Translations under genes and position numbers: made by a program
In this document: positions 9,689-18,016 of the stretch, in pieces
Position numbering within the stretch: position 1 is the first letter of the stretch
How the letters are laid out: every line of letters starts with the position of its first letter
Origin: Roseicyclus marinus
GTDB taxonomy: Bacteria > Pseudomonadota > Alphaproteobacteria > Rhodobacterales > Rhodobacteraceae
NCBI RefSeq assembly: GCF_030163795.1
Contig: NZ_JASJOF010000009.1
Span: 99,472 to 163,471, forward strand
Direction of reading: 5' to 3'
DNA: 64,000 bases
The notes under the pieces: model-generated
The model's database searches: none
Told to the model about the DNA's origin: nothing
The model's input: only the letters and a program-made list of their open reading frames with translations

Positions 9689-10642
9689 ATGAAGAAACAT
9701 CCGACGCTTCCCTTACAGGCAAGGCGCCCGCACCTCAGCCCTCTCGAGACCTTCGGGACGGATCCGGGAGGGTTGCGCGCAAGCACCTTCGTGCCGAAAT
9801 CCTTTACCGAGAACGGCCCACTCGTCGTCGTGCTGCATGGCAGCAGCCAGTCGGCGAGAAGCTATGACATCGGGTCGGGTTGGTCCGTCCTTGCCGAGGA
9901 ACTTGGGGTGACCCTCCTCTTCCCTCGACAGCGACTGGCAAACAATTCCATCGGAAGTTTCAACTGGTTCATGACCAGCGACAGCCGCCGCGGGAAAGGT
10001 GAGGCGCTGTCCATCCGCCAGATGATCCGGCGCGTCGTAAAGGACCACAAGGTCGACCCCAAGCGCGTCTTTGTGACGGGGCTGTCCTCGGGCGGGGCCA
10101 TGACATCGGTGATGCTTGCGACTTATCCCGAGGTCTTCGCGGGCGGCGCCATCGTCGCGGGCCTGCCCTACCGCAGCGCCGACAACCTGACCGCTGCGCT
10201 CTTTCGCATGAACGGCTACGGCATACCATCCGACCGCAGGCTCAGCGCATTGGTGCGCGGCGCGTCGAAATTCACAGGTCCCTGGCCGACGATCTCGGTT
10301 TGGCATGGCGACAGCGACACAACGGTCGACCAAGCCAATGCCGGAGCCATCGTCGGTCAATGGCAAAAGCTTCACAAGGTCGAAGGTCCGCCAACACGGA
10401 TCGAAAAGATCGACGGCGCGGTCCGACGGGTCTGGTGCGAACCAAAGGGACGGGCGGTGATCGAGGAATACATCGTCGCAGCGATGGGCCACGGCATGCC
10501 GATCAACCCGAGATCGGCGCATGGTCTGGGAAAGGAGGGTAAATACATGCTGGATGTCGGCATATCCTCAACCCGACACATCGCGGCATTCTGGGGCCTC
10601 ACGCCCAAGGTTGCGCCGGCCCGAGTAAACGCCGGCGCCTGA
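9689..10642 (+). CDS. PHB-depolymerase-family esterase (alpha/beta hydrolase)
   Basis: 317 residues. LHGSSQSA (near 50) forms the oxyanion region, GLSSGG (near 130) the nucleophile elbow, HGDSDTTV (near 205) the acid and MGHGMPI (near 267) the His. This set and spacing match the PHB depolymerase/CE1 (LpqC-like) esterases. No clear signal peptide is visible, so a cytoplasmic location or a missed upstream start is possible. The reaction may be hydrolysis of short polyhydroxyalkanoate chains or of acetyl or feruloyl esters. Being next to polysaccharide loci makes a carbohydrate esterase role conceivable but unproven. Confidence 0.8.
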   Translation: MKKHPTLPLQARRPHLSPLETFGTDPGGLRASTFVPKSFTENGPLVVVLHGSSQSARSYDIGSGWSVLAEELGVTLLFPRQRLANNSIGSFNWFMTSDSRRGKGEALSIRQMIRRVVKDHKVDPKRVFVTGLSSGGAMTSVMLATYPEVFAGGAIVAGLPYRSADNLTAALFRMNGYGIPSDRRLSALVRGASKFTGPWPTISVWHGDSDTTVDQANAGAIVGQWQKLHKVEGPPTRIEKIDGAVRRVWCEPKGRAVIEEYIVAAMGHGMPINPRSAHGLGKEGKYMLDVGISSTRHIAAFWGLTPKVAPARVNAGA

Positions 10643-10661
10643 CTGTCTTCTTTTATGGAAC

Positions 10662-10692
10662 GTCCGGGGCGATAATCCACGTCGCCCCGGAC
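10662..10692. terminator. Hairpin between convergent genes
   Basis: Perfect 11-base stem GTCCGGGGCGA (10662-10672) with TCGCCCCGGAC (10682-10692) and a 9-base loop. It sits between the esterase gene and the convergent NTF2-like gene, so it may end transcription from both sides. There is no long T tract on either side. Confidence 0.6.
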
Positions 10693-10695
10693 AGG

Positions 10696-11058
10696 TCAGG
10701 ACAGGTCAGATGCGGACACGGGGGTCTGTTGGTGCAAGATGCGCAACCATGCCTCGCCATCGTTCAGATAAGATGACGTGCAATAGGTTTCGTAGACCGG
10801 TTGTCCTTGCCGTTCTGCCGATGCGCGGTAGGCCAGAACGACGATATCCTTTTCCCGGCTGAAGCACCGTTCGGAAAATTCGACCGAGCGCCACCGCTGC
10901 GCCACCAAATCTTCGCGCCAGATCCGGTCGCCCTGCAAGATGCCTATTGGATAGGGAAAGACGAAGACCGCGCCCTTGGCCGTCATCGTCCGCGCGCTGT
11001 CCGCGCCTTGCGTCCAGAACTGTTCCTCAGTCGCCCAAAGCGTGTCTTCTGTCGTCAT
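10696..11058 (-). CDS. NTF2/SnoaL-like (DUF4440-type) protein
   Basis: 120 residues. The pattern of an N-terminal helix (TLWATEEQFWTQG), aromatic-rich strands and a final EAWLRILHQQTP strand fits the NTF2-like cone fold of DUF4440/SnoaL proteins. They bind small molecules or serve as accessory proteins. The ATG at 11058 was preferred over the GTG directly before it. No catalytic function is assigned. Confidence 0.6.
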   Translation of the reverse strand: MTTEDTLWATEEQFWTQGADSARTMTAKGAVFVFPYPIGILQGDRIWREDLVAQRWRSVEFSERCFSREKDIVVLAYRASAERQGQPVYETYCTSSYLNDGEAWLRILHQQTPVSASDLS

Positions 11059-11441
11059 CACATTCTACCCTTCCTCATTTTGTGCTGCGTTCCGGCTGAT
11101 CGGGACCCTGTCGTTGCAAAGGGCTCGGCGAGGCTCTAAGAGTTTGCCGCGAACTGCCTGGAGCAGGGCCTTCATCTCGCTTGCTGCCTTTTTCGTGGCC
11201 TGCCCGATCGTTTTCGACGCGACCTTGGCGCGACCGGCCGCTCACCCTTGACCCCCTCACTCTGAGCGTGGGTTCGATGTCTTAGGGTCTTGATCTTTCG
11301 GCATTTCAGCCTCGAGGAAGCCCCCCGCCCGGCGTCATTGCCCCTCGAAATGCGCGGCGCCGTGCCGGATCGTGACGAAGAAGCCCACGCTCCGGCCGGC
11401 ACGGACAATCGGCGTCGCGATGTTCACCTATTCTAGGTGGA
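11059..11441. other. Intergenic region, possible gene fragment
   Basis: No complete gene. On the minus strand, bases about 11340-11424 read TPIVRAGRSVGFFVTIRHG and then stop. This is a short coding-like tail that recalls hot-dog thioesterase ends, but with a stop codon just before it. It is probably a decayed fragment. Confidence 0.3.
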
Positions 11442-11463
11442 GCAAGGAGAACGGTGTCCTTGC
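11425..11463 (-). terminator. Two hairpins after the alginate-type operon
   Basis: Just past the algL-like stop codon, minus-strand RNA can fold GCAAGGA with TCCTTGC (bases 11442-11448 and 11457-11463). Next comes CACCTA with TAGGTG (11425-11430 and 11434-11439). The pair sits at the very end of the twelve-gene operon and may mark its 3' end. No poly-U tract follows, so intrinsic termination is uncertain. Confidence 0.45.
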
Positions 11464-12486
11464 CTACCACAGTAGAGACTGATCGCCGCCGAGTTTCGAA
11501 TTGCTGAGCGGGCGGTACTCCTCCACGAAGGCGGTTATTTCGGCATCTACGAAAAGCGACAGATAGGCCTCAGCCCAAGCAAGTTCAAAACTGGCAAGAT
11601 CGTCCTCGCCAGTTTGGTAAGTTTGACGTTCTCCTGCGATGCGCTCGGCAATCGAGAGGTCTGCGAAGGCCATAGGCACGAAGCCTACGATCCTATGGAT
11701 GGCCCCGTCGCAAAGGCTGAACAAGTCTGGCCAATCGTCAAACAGCATCGCGGCGGTGACCACCAGCGGGCCAACGGAATGCACCTGGTAGTGCAGAGCG
11801 CGGGCGCCACGCGCCATCTCAAGCGGCAGGGCACCATCGGCGTTCGCTTGGCAGGCTACAAGCTCGACCGTATTGGCCGCCCAAGCCGCGAGAGCCGTGT
11901 CACCCGTGGCTTCAGCCACGGAGGCAGCGGCCAGTCCGGCCCAGGCTCGGAGATTGTTACGGCTGGCGTTCGGCGGAGCTTGATCGTCAAAGTAGGCGGC
12001 CATGGCATGACCACGGCGGTTAAACCACGCCTCGACCATGCTGCGCGTGTCGGCGTCAATCTCGGTTGCCACAGTCGACGCCTGACGCCAGGCAAAAGCC
12101 ATACCAGCAATCCGTGATGGGCTGGAAATTTGCGCATTCATGGTGCGAAGGTCACTCAATGCATCTGCCTCTGCCCAGGCCGCAATAGCAGCGACAACGC
12201 AATTGGCCGATCTGGCGGCGTTTGCCCCCCCTTCCAGCGCAAGATTGGACGCCTGCGTGAGATCGACAATGAAATCGTCGATCGGCCCGAGGGCTGCATT
12301 CACTTGCGTGTTCGCCTCAAGATCGATGTCCGACCGGTTCTGACTTTCTTCGGTATAGCGGCTACCGTACGAGAGCGAGGTCACCGGCTCCAGCACTGCA
12401 AAACAATCTTCTGCAGCCCCTGCGTCTTGGGCGAGCATGAGACCGAGCAAGAAGCCAACCGGGATCGCAAGTGGTCTGATCGTCAT
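11464..12486 (-). CDS. algL: AlgL-like alginate lyase family (PL5) protein, probably catalytically altered
   Basis: 340 residues with a signal peptide ending near AGA-AE (about 24). Helix-rich (alpha/alpha)-barrel protein. NCVVAAIAAWAEADAL, SRNNLRAWAGLAAAS, RGARALHYQVHSVGPL and the terminal KLGGD line up with Pseudomonas AlgL. The catalytic positions are changed, however: Lys66 becomes Arg43, His172 of the NNHSYW motif becomes Leu179, and Tyr256 becomes His236 (R229 is kept). AlgL normally clears misplaced polymer from the periplasm and is part of the secretion complex. Here lyase activity is doubtful and a structural role more likely. The ATG overlaps the upstream gene's stop (ATGA). It is the last gene of the operon. 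Confidence 0.75.
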   Translation of the reverse strand: MTIRPLAIPVGFLLGLMLAQDAGAAEDCFAVLEPVTSLSYGSRYTEESQNRSDIDLEANTQVNAALGPIDDFIVDLTQASNLALEGGANAARSANCVVAAIAAWAEADALSDLRTMNAQISSPSRIAGMAFAWRQASTVATEIDADTRSMVEAWFNRRGHAMAAYFDDQAPPNASRNNLRAWAGLAAASVAEATGDTALAAWAANTVELVACQANADGALPLEMARGARALHYQVHSVGPLVVTAAMLFDDWPDLFSLCDGAIHRIVGFVPMAFADLSIAERIAGERQTYQTGEDDLASFELAWAEAYLSLFVDAEITAFVEEYRPLSNSKLGGDQSLLW

Positions 12487-15275
12487 CTTGTCGTTTCCTC
12501 CAGCGTCAGGAGCCGGACTGTCGCGATGGCCCCGGCGTTTCCGGCTTCGGCGGCCCGAAGCAGCCACGTGCGCGATGCCTCCAGCGAAGGCGACACGCCA
12601 AGCCCGTATGAATAGGCCTCGGAAAGCAAAACCATCGCATCGGCCTCGCCTTGTTCCGCTGCGCTGGTCAGAAGTGTTGCGTAGCGGACAAGCGTGTCTG
12701 GCCCTTGACCCTCGCGCCGCACGATGCGGGCAAGTTCGAGTTGCGCGACGGCAGACCCCGCAAGTGCGGCATCAGCGTAGATCATGCGAGGATCGACCAC
12801 ATTCGTCACCATCGCCTGCACGGCGGAGGACTCAAATCGCAAGCGTTCCAGCACATCGGGAATACCGCTTACCTCTGTCAACGCCACAAGCTCTACGAAC
12901 AGATCGGCGGTGCCAGCATCATCCAGATCGAGATCAAACCGATCATCATCCCTTAACGCCAAGAGGCGCAAAATCCCGACGCGGTCGCCCGCCGCCACTG
13001 CACGCTCGAAGAGGGCGAGAGCGCGGCGCGCGCCGTCTGGCTCGCCGCTGATCTGCAGAACGGCATCGCCAAGGGCAATGAGCTGCCAGCCGACGTCGTC
13101 GACCAAGATGGCCGCGATGTTGAGCCAAGTCTCGGCATCTGATTGCCGCGCCAGACGGTGTGTTGCGCGCGCCATCTCCAGTGATGACAGCAGATCGCAA
13201 TCCATGGCGGCGCGGGCGCGCTGCACGTAAACGTCGGCTTCGGGTCCTGCAGACATGCCTTCCATTGCAAAAACAAGCGCGTCGAAATCGCCCCGTGCCG
13301 CGATCGTATTCTGATACTCGAGGCGGATCGCGTTGGTTGCCGCAGCATCGCGGCCATCAAGATCCACAAGGGTGCGCATCGCAGCACCGTTGCCATCCGC
13401 GGCAAGTGTTTCCGCGACGTGGCGTATCTCGGAAAGCTGGTCGGCTGTCTGGTGCGGATGAGCGATGAGCGCCCGAAGAAGCTGCGTCCGTGCGCGTGGC
13501 TCGCCGGCCTCGACCGCCGTTCGAAGCAAATCGAGGGTAGCGGCCGATGGCCCATCCTCTCCGGATAAACGGATTTGCAGCTTGCCGATCTCTGACATGG
13601 GTGAGCTATCGGCGGATCGCGCGAGGCGAGCCAAGAGGTCTCGATCACCTGCGATGCTGTTCGACCCCTCCTGCATGAGGACGAAAATTGCAAAGGCGGT
13701 GCCGCGACCGCTCAGTGTTTGGCTTTGAACCGTGGCGAGCAGATCCGGGTCGGGATCGAGCATGGCCGCCTGCAGATCCGTGTCAGACAATACCGGGGTC
13801 AGATTGGCCGACATGTCCTCTGCTGCAGCCCAAAAGCGGGCACGCTGGACTTCCGGCGCACGCGGACTTTGGCACATATAGGCGTTGCGTAACTGAACAA
13901 TCGGTCCATTCGATCCGTTTATCCGCACGCTGCGCTCGAGTGGTCCGATCACGTCGAGATAGGATTGGTAATCGCTCAGGCCGTTCATGCGCAGGTTGAC
14001 CAGCCGAGAAATCGTTAGCGGTTGGGTCGGGTCGATCTCATGGGCGCGCTCATAAAGCGCAAGCGCCACAGCCTCGCCCGCCCAACGCCCCTCGGCCCTG
14101 AGCAGCTCGTCCCCCAATTGTATGAAGGCCCAATCCGGTGGATCGTCCAGTTCGGTAAGGGCACGCAAGCTTTGGAGCCATGCTGCATGGTCTTCCGGCG
14201 TGGGGTCGTCCAAATCTCCCAGCAGCTGGGCAAGCCGGACCTGTGCGAAAGGATAGCCGGTCTCGGCAGCTTGCGTGTAGAGATGGCGGGCAAGGTCCAG
14301 ATCCTGTTCTGCCAGCGCGCCCATTTCATAAATGCTGCCAAGCTCGGCCTGCGCGAAGGTCAGGCCCCCTGCTGCTGCCTGTTCCAGGTAGGCCAGCAAG
14401 GTCTCGTTGTCTTTAACGATGCCATTCGACTCCATATGCATTTGCGCGACAGACCACGCTGCATTGAAGTCGCCGAGGTCGGCAGACAGGCGGTACCAAT
14501 CCTCGGCAAGCGGCATATCTTGCCTAACGAGTGTCCCTGTGCGGAACTCGTTGGCAATACGGTTCATGCGATCGCAGATCGCTGCATCCAGCCCCCCCAC
14601 AAGACTGCCGAAGGCCAGCGTCACCGCCACCTCGGGTGAGATGTCCCAACCCGGAACCTGTACACCGTCGATCGTCATTTCCGCCAGAACGATCAGCGCC
14701 TCGGAATTGCCGCCATAGCCCGCGGACACGAGGTGGCTCATCGCCAACTCCCGATCACGGGGAACGCCGGTGCCGGACATCAGCATTTCTGACAAAAGAA
14801 GTTGCGCCCGGAGCGAGGTCGAGACGTCGATCGCCAACAGTCGCTCGGTCAGTCCAGCATTCTGCATATCGGAGATCCGGCCAGCCGCGATATGCAGATC
14901 GACATGGTCCATGAGCATGTCGGTTTCGGAATACCCGGTGTCGAGGTCGTGCAAGAGCAGGGTCGCCGCGATGATCGTATCGAACCAGCGATCCGCGTCG
15001 ATCCCGCGCAGCAACCGGAGATCGCGTCGGATCTGCGACGTAGAGAGGTCAGGCATCCGGGAGCCGTCCCAATCCATCCAACGCGCCGTTACCACATCGT
15101 CGGTTGGACGCGGCTCGCAGATCGGATCGCGTGAAATGTCTGGCGGCAAGAAACGGATGTCGAGAGGCTCCGCACCTGCCGACAAGGTGGCGTGAAAGGT
15201 AAAGGTGGCGGCCAAGATGAGGCACGCTAGGGATCGCCTAGGATGCTGCGCTCGGGGGTCAGTCATCATAGACAT
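12483..15275 (-). CDS. Large Sel1-repeat periplasmic protein, AlgK-like
   Basis: About 930 residues with a signal peptide (hydrophobic stretch LACLILAATFTFHATLSAGA). Several Sel1/TPR-type repeats can be seen: EAASRTW-type blocks near the C-terminus (AMVLLSEAYSYGLGV, LLRAAEAGNAGA) and in the middle (AQAELGSIYEMGA, LYTQAAETGYPFAQ). Its place between algF and algL suggests the AlgK role, a helical scaffold that bridges the periplasm. Pseudomonas AlgK is a lipoprotein of about 475 residues; this protein is twice as long and has no lipobox. Start choice is open: 15275 follows AGGG at good distance, with ATGs also at 15269 and 15266. It overlaps the end of algF. Confidence 0.65.
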   Translation of the reverse strand: MSMMTDPRAQHPRRSLACLILAATFTFHATLSAGAEPLDIRFLPPDISRDPICEPRPTDDVVTARWMDWDGSRMPDLSTSQIRRDLRLLRGIDADRWFDTIIAATLLLHDLDTGYSETDMLMDHVDLHIAAGRISDMQNAGLTERLLAIDVSTSLRAQLLLSEMLMSGTGVPRDRELAMSHLVSAGYGGNSEALIVLAEMTIDGVQVPGWDISPEVAVTLAFGSLVGGLDAAICDRMNRIANEFRTGTLVRQDMPLAEDWYRLSADLGDFNAAWSVAQMHMESNGIVKDNETLLAYLEQAAAGGLTFAQAELGSIYEMGALAEQDLDLARHLYTQAAETGYPFAQVRLAQLLGDLDDPTPEDHAAWLQSLRALTELDDPPDWAFIQLGDELLRAEGRWAGEAVALALYERAHEIDPTQPLTISRLVNLRMNGLSDYQSYLDVIGPLERSVRINGSNGPIVQLRNAYMCQSPRAPEVQRARFWAAAEDMSANLTPVLSDTDLQAAMLDPDPDLLATVQSQTLSGRGTAFAIFVLMQEGSNSIAGDRDLLARLARSADSSPMSEIGKLQIRLSGEDGPSAATLDLLRTAVEAGEPRARTQLLRALIAHPHQTADQLSEIRHVAETLAADGNGAAMRTLVDLDGRDAAATNAIRLEYQNTIAARGDFDALVFAMEGMSAGPEADVYVQRARAAMDCDLLSSLEMARATHRLARQSDAETWLNIAAILVDDVGWQLIALGDAVLQISGEPDGARRALALFERAVAAGDRVGILRLLALRDDDRFDLDLDDAGTADLFVELVALTEVSGIPDVLERLRFESSAVQAMVTNVVDPRMIYADAALAGSAVAQLELARIVRREGQGPDTLVRYATLLTSAAEQGEADAMVLLSEAYSYGLGVSPSLEASRTWLLRAAEAGNAGAIATVRLLTLEETTR

Positions 15276-15885
15276 TGGGCGCATCCCTCATCACGTACGC
15301 CCCTGCGTTTCCCGTGATGACGAGGCTTGTTCCCGTGCGTGGGCGCATCGCAACCGAGGGCGCTTGGGCAATGTCCTGCCCCTCGAAGCGCGCGACAAAC
15401 CCCAGCGTCAGGGGAGCGCGAAGAGCCACACCTGCGCCCTGCCCCGGCCCCACAGGCGAGACGGCGACCACCCCGGCCTCTGGCACGAAAAGATCCACCG
15501 CGTCCAGATCGGTGAAATTGTAGAAGATCAAATCCGCCTCACCGGGCGCGTTGGTCACCGCGTCGGTCAGGAGAACGCTTTCCTCCACCGTGGACGCCGG
15601 TACAAAAGTGTAATGCTCGCTTGCTCCGGCTTCGATGGTGTATTCGTTGGGACCGATCCGGATGACGACGAGACCTGGCCGGATCTCGGTATATTCGGTC
15701 AGCCCGTTGGCTGTTTGATCAAGTGATTGGCCCCTTTGAACAGAGACATTTTCGGTGGGTCCGGCATAAACCCGAACGAACGATGCGTCCGGGGCGCTTG
15801 GCTCTGGGTATAACCCCTCATCTTGCGCGAATACGGGGGCTGCGGACAGTCCGGCCGCCAGAGCGATACAGAAGATGCGTTTCAT
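15259..15885 (-). CDS. algF: Alginate O-acetylation protein AlgF
   Basis: 208 residues with signal peptide MKRIFCIALAAGLSAAPVFA. Just after it comes LYPEPSAPDASFVRVYAG, which closely follows the AlgF pattern LY-x-PxAPxxSxFVRxY. The rest is beta-rich with two domains, as in AlgF, and ends TSLVITGNAGAYVMRD. AlgF is a periplasmic adaptor that works with AlgI, AlgJ and AlgX in acetylation of the polymer. The ATG overlaps the stop of algX (ATGA), so translation is coupled. Confidence 0.82.
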   Translation of the reverse strand: MKRIFCIALAAGLSAAPVFAQDEGLYPEPSAPDASFVRVYAGPTENVSVQRGQSLDQTANGLTEYTEIRPGLVVIRIGPNEYTIEAGASEHYTFVPASTVEESVLLTDAVTNAPGEADLIFYNFTDLDAVDLFVPEAGVVAVSPVGPGQGAGVALRAPLTLGFVARFEGQDIAQAPSVAMRPRTGTSLVITGNAGAYVMRDAPNVYDD

Positions 15886-17210
15886 GATGCGGAAGTCCCT
15901 CCATCGGAGCAAAGTGAAACGGACGCCGACGCACCGATCGGTCGGCCGAACCGAACCTCGATGCGATCCACTTGGCCGAAATGACCGGCGTCCAGATAGA
16001 AGAGTGGCGTGGGATCGCCGCGCCGCGTGCGATCGATGGCGTTTTGGGCGATGCCATTCGCGGTTACGATACTGAATTCTGCGGAATAAGCCCCCGATGC
16101 TCCGACATCGGCGCGCAAGAAGTGCCCTTCGGACAGAGATATGGATGGCCCTTCAGCAACGAGCACACCCGCCTCGGTGGTGACTGTCGTCAAGGGCACA
16201 CAGTCATTGACCGCCGCCACGATGATTTCTCGAACGGCAAGACCGCCAAATTCTCCCAGGTTGTTGTAGATCGGGTTCTCCCACACGAGGAAATGTGGAG
16301 GGTTGGAGGCGAAATCACCCGACATCATGTAGCCAAGCATCGCGCCGAACTGATTGCCGCCCGTCACGGCGTAGTTTGTCAGATCAAGCTGCGCCGCCTC
16401 GGCCAAAAACCCGTCGAAGTTGAATTCGGAAGTCTGCGACATGGAGGTGCCGACCAGCATGATCCCTGGCCGTCTGGCCTCGGCAGCGAAGATGCCTGCT
16501 CCAATCGACAAGCCACCATCGACTGGCTGCGTTTCGAAGGCCTCCGTGACGGCGCGTGGTATGTGATCGCGACAACGGGCTTGGACGGACCGGCGGAACG
16601 CCGAGGCGATTTCCCTTGGCCCTATGGATGCGGTCACGTGAGGCACCGGCGTAAGATCGTTATAGCCGGGGCGAGCCCTAATGACCTCGGCCACGGCAAC
16701 TGCGGCGGCCCGCGCGCCAGACGGCGACCAGTGAAAATCCGTCCTGAGGAACGGGTAATCAGGCTCGCCCACTTCCAGCAGCGGGGTCTGAATATCGACC
16801 GTTTCGATACCGGCTGACCGCAAACGATCTACGAAATGCAGATACATCATCGTCGCGATCTCGAAGTCGAAGCCGTAGGCTGCAGCTTCGGGCGGCAACA
16901 GGTCGGGCATGACCAAGCCCTTGGTCGGAACAGGCACATAGATGAGTGTCGTACCCCGCTCGGCCAAGGCGTTGGAAAACGCCACCATCAAGTCGATGGA
17001 CCTGTCGGACAGAGGATGGTTCATCCGTAGGTCAGTGAGGCGGAAGAACATTCCATCAAGACCCTCGATGACCGGGACGGGTTCCAGCGAGTCAAGCATC
17101 GAACAGCCGAAGGCGGACCCTGATGGCACCTCCTGAGCGACCGCGTGGCTCGGGAGTGTCGCCAGCAATGCGGACGCGAAGATAGGGCCCATGCGAGCGC
17201 GCTTGGTCAC
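15882..17210 (-). CDS. algX: Alginate O-acetyltransferase AlgX (SGNH domain plus C-terminal carbohydrate-binding domain)
   Basis: 442 residues with signal peptide ending near AVA-QE. The SGNH-like domain carries RTDFHWSPSGA (near 155, Asp and His of the triad) and LVGTSMSQ (near 252, Ser). About 115 beta-rich residues follow, matching the C-terminal binding module of AlgX; AlgJ lacks this module. AlgX transfers acetyl groups to the polymer in the periplasm. The GTG start has AGGAGG eight bases upstream and overlaps the previous stop (GTGA). The catalytic residues look intact. Confidence 0.85.
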   Translation of the reverse strand: MTKRARMGPIFASALLATLPSHAVAQEVPSGSAFGCSMLDSLEPVPVIEGLDGMFFRLTDLRMNHPLSDRSIDLMVAFSNALAERGTTLIYVPVPTKGLVMPDLLPPEAAAYGFDFEIATMMYLHFVDRLRSAGIETVDIQTPLLEVGEPDYPFLRTDFHWSPSGARAAAVAVAEVIRARPGYNDLTPVPHVTASIGPREIASAFRRSVQARCRDHIPRAVTEAFETQPVDGGLSIGAGIFAAEARRPGIMLVGTSMSQTSEFNFDGFLAEAAQLDLTNYAVTGGNQFGAMLGYMMSGDFASNPPHFLVWENPIYNNLGEFGGLAVREIIVAAVNDCVPLTTVTTEAGVLVAEGPSISLSEGHFLRADVGASGAYSAEFSIVTANGIAQNAIDRTRRGDPTPLFYLDAGHFGQVDRIEVRFGRPIGASASVSLCSDGGTSAS

Positions 17211-18016
17211 GGCAGATCCTCCTGCAAAGCGGTGGGTGTAGTGGCGATGTATCGAGCCGGATCAGCGTCATAGAGGCGGCGCATGTTCAGCGCCGTCGCG
17301 CGCTGGCCGGGATCGCCGCTGGTTTCCAGCGTAGCGAACCAGGCCTCGATGTCATGCGGGCTGGCCCCGGCCACGCCCTGGCCCGACATCAACTGCATCA
17401 CCAGATCCAGGGCGGCCTCCGCATCGCCGGACCTTGCCCGGTTGCTCTGCATCGCGGCAGCGTCGGCGCGATGCGGCCCGAACGGGTGGCCGGAACTATA
17501 GAAAGCCATCAACGCGGTTGCCGCGGGTTCGTTCCCGCTGTCGGCAAGGGTCCGCAAGACGTTTTCGAGATGGCGGAGGCGTGCCTGCGAAAACGCCACG
17601 TCCTCCCGCCGCAGCAGCCGGATCAACGGCCCGACCGCATAATCCCGGTTGGTGAGGGCCGCCGCCGCGTAATAAAGGGCCGCGGCGGACAGCAGATCGG
17701 GCCGGTCCAAGTCCATCAACCGGTTGGCATAGCGGAACGCGGCAAGCCCGTCGCCATGATCGGCAAGCGCGCGCATGTCCTCGAAACTAATGCTCTGCCC
17801 CGCCAGCATCCGGCGGCGGGCCTGTTGCAGGGACAAGGTTGGCAGGTCAAGCGTCTGGGTGATCCTGTCGTCCCAGACCAGCACCACACCTGGGTTCGAC
17901 ACTGGATCCAGTCGTGGCCCGGCTTGCAGGGGTGGCGCGGCTGAGGCCGCAGCGGCGAGCCCGAAAAAGACGACCGAGGCGATTACCAGGGACACGGTAC
18001 CCAGACGGTCAGTCAT
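17207..18016 (-). CDS. Small Sel1/TPR-type periplasmic protein of the alginate-type operon
   Basis: 269 residues with a signal peptide (VIASVVFFGLAAAASAA). The mature part is all-helical, with Sel1-like elements such as AALYYAAAALTNRD and AEAALDLVMQLMSGQGV. No counterpart is known to me in the Pseudomonas alg operon. It lies between algJ and algX and overlaps both, so it probably works with the acetylation enzymes or as a second scaffold beside the large AlgK-like protein. Confidence 0.6.
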   Translation of the reverse strand: MTDRLGTVSLVIASVVFFGLAAAASAAPPLQAGPRLDPVSNPGVVLVWDDRITQTLDLPTLSLQQARRRMLAGQSISFEDMRALADHGDGLAAFRYANRLMDLDRPDLLSAAALYYAAAALTNRDYAVGPLIRLLRREDVAFSQARLRHLENVLRTLADSGNEPAATALMAFYSSGHPFGPHRADAAAMQSNRARSGDAEAALDLVMQLMSGQGVAGASPHDIEAWFATLETSGDPGQRATALNMRRLYDADPARYIATTPTALQEDLP

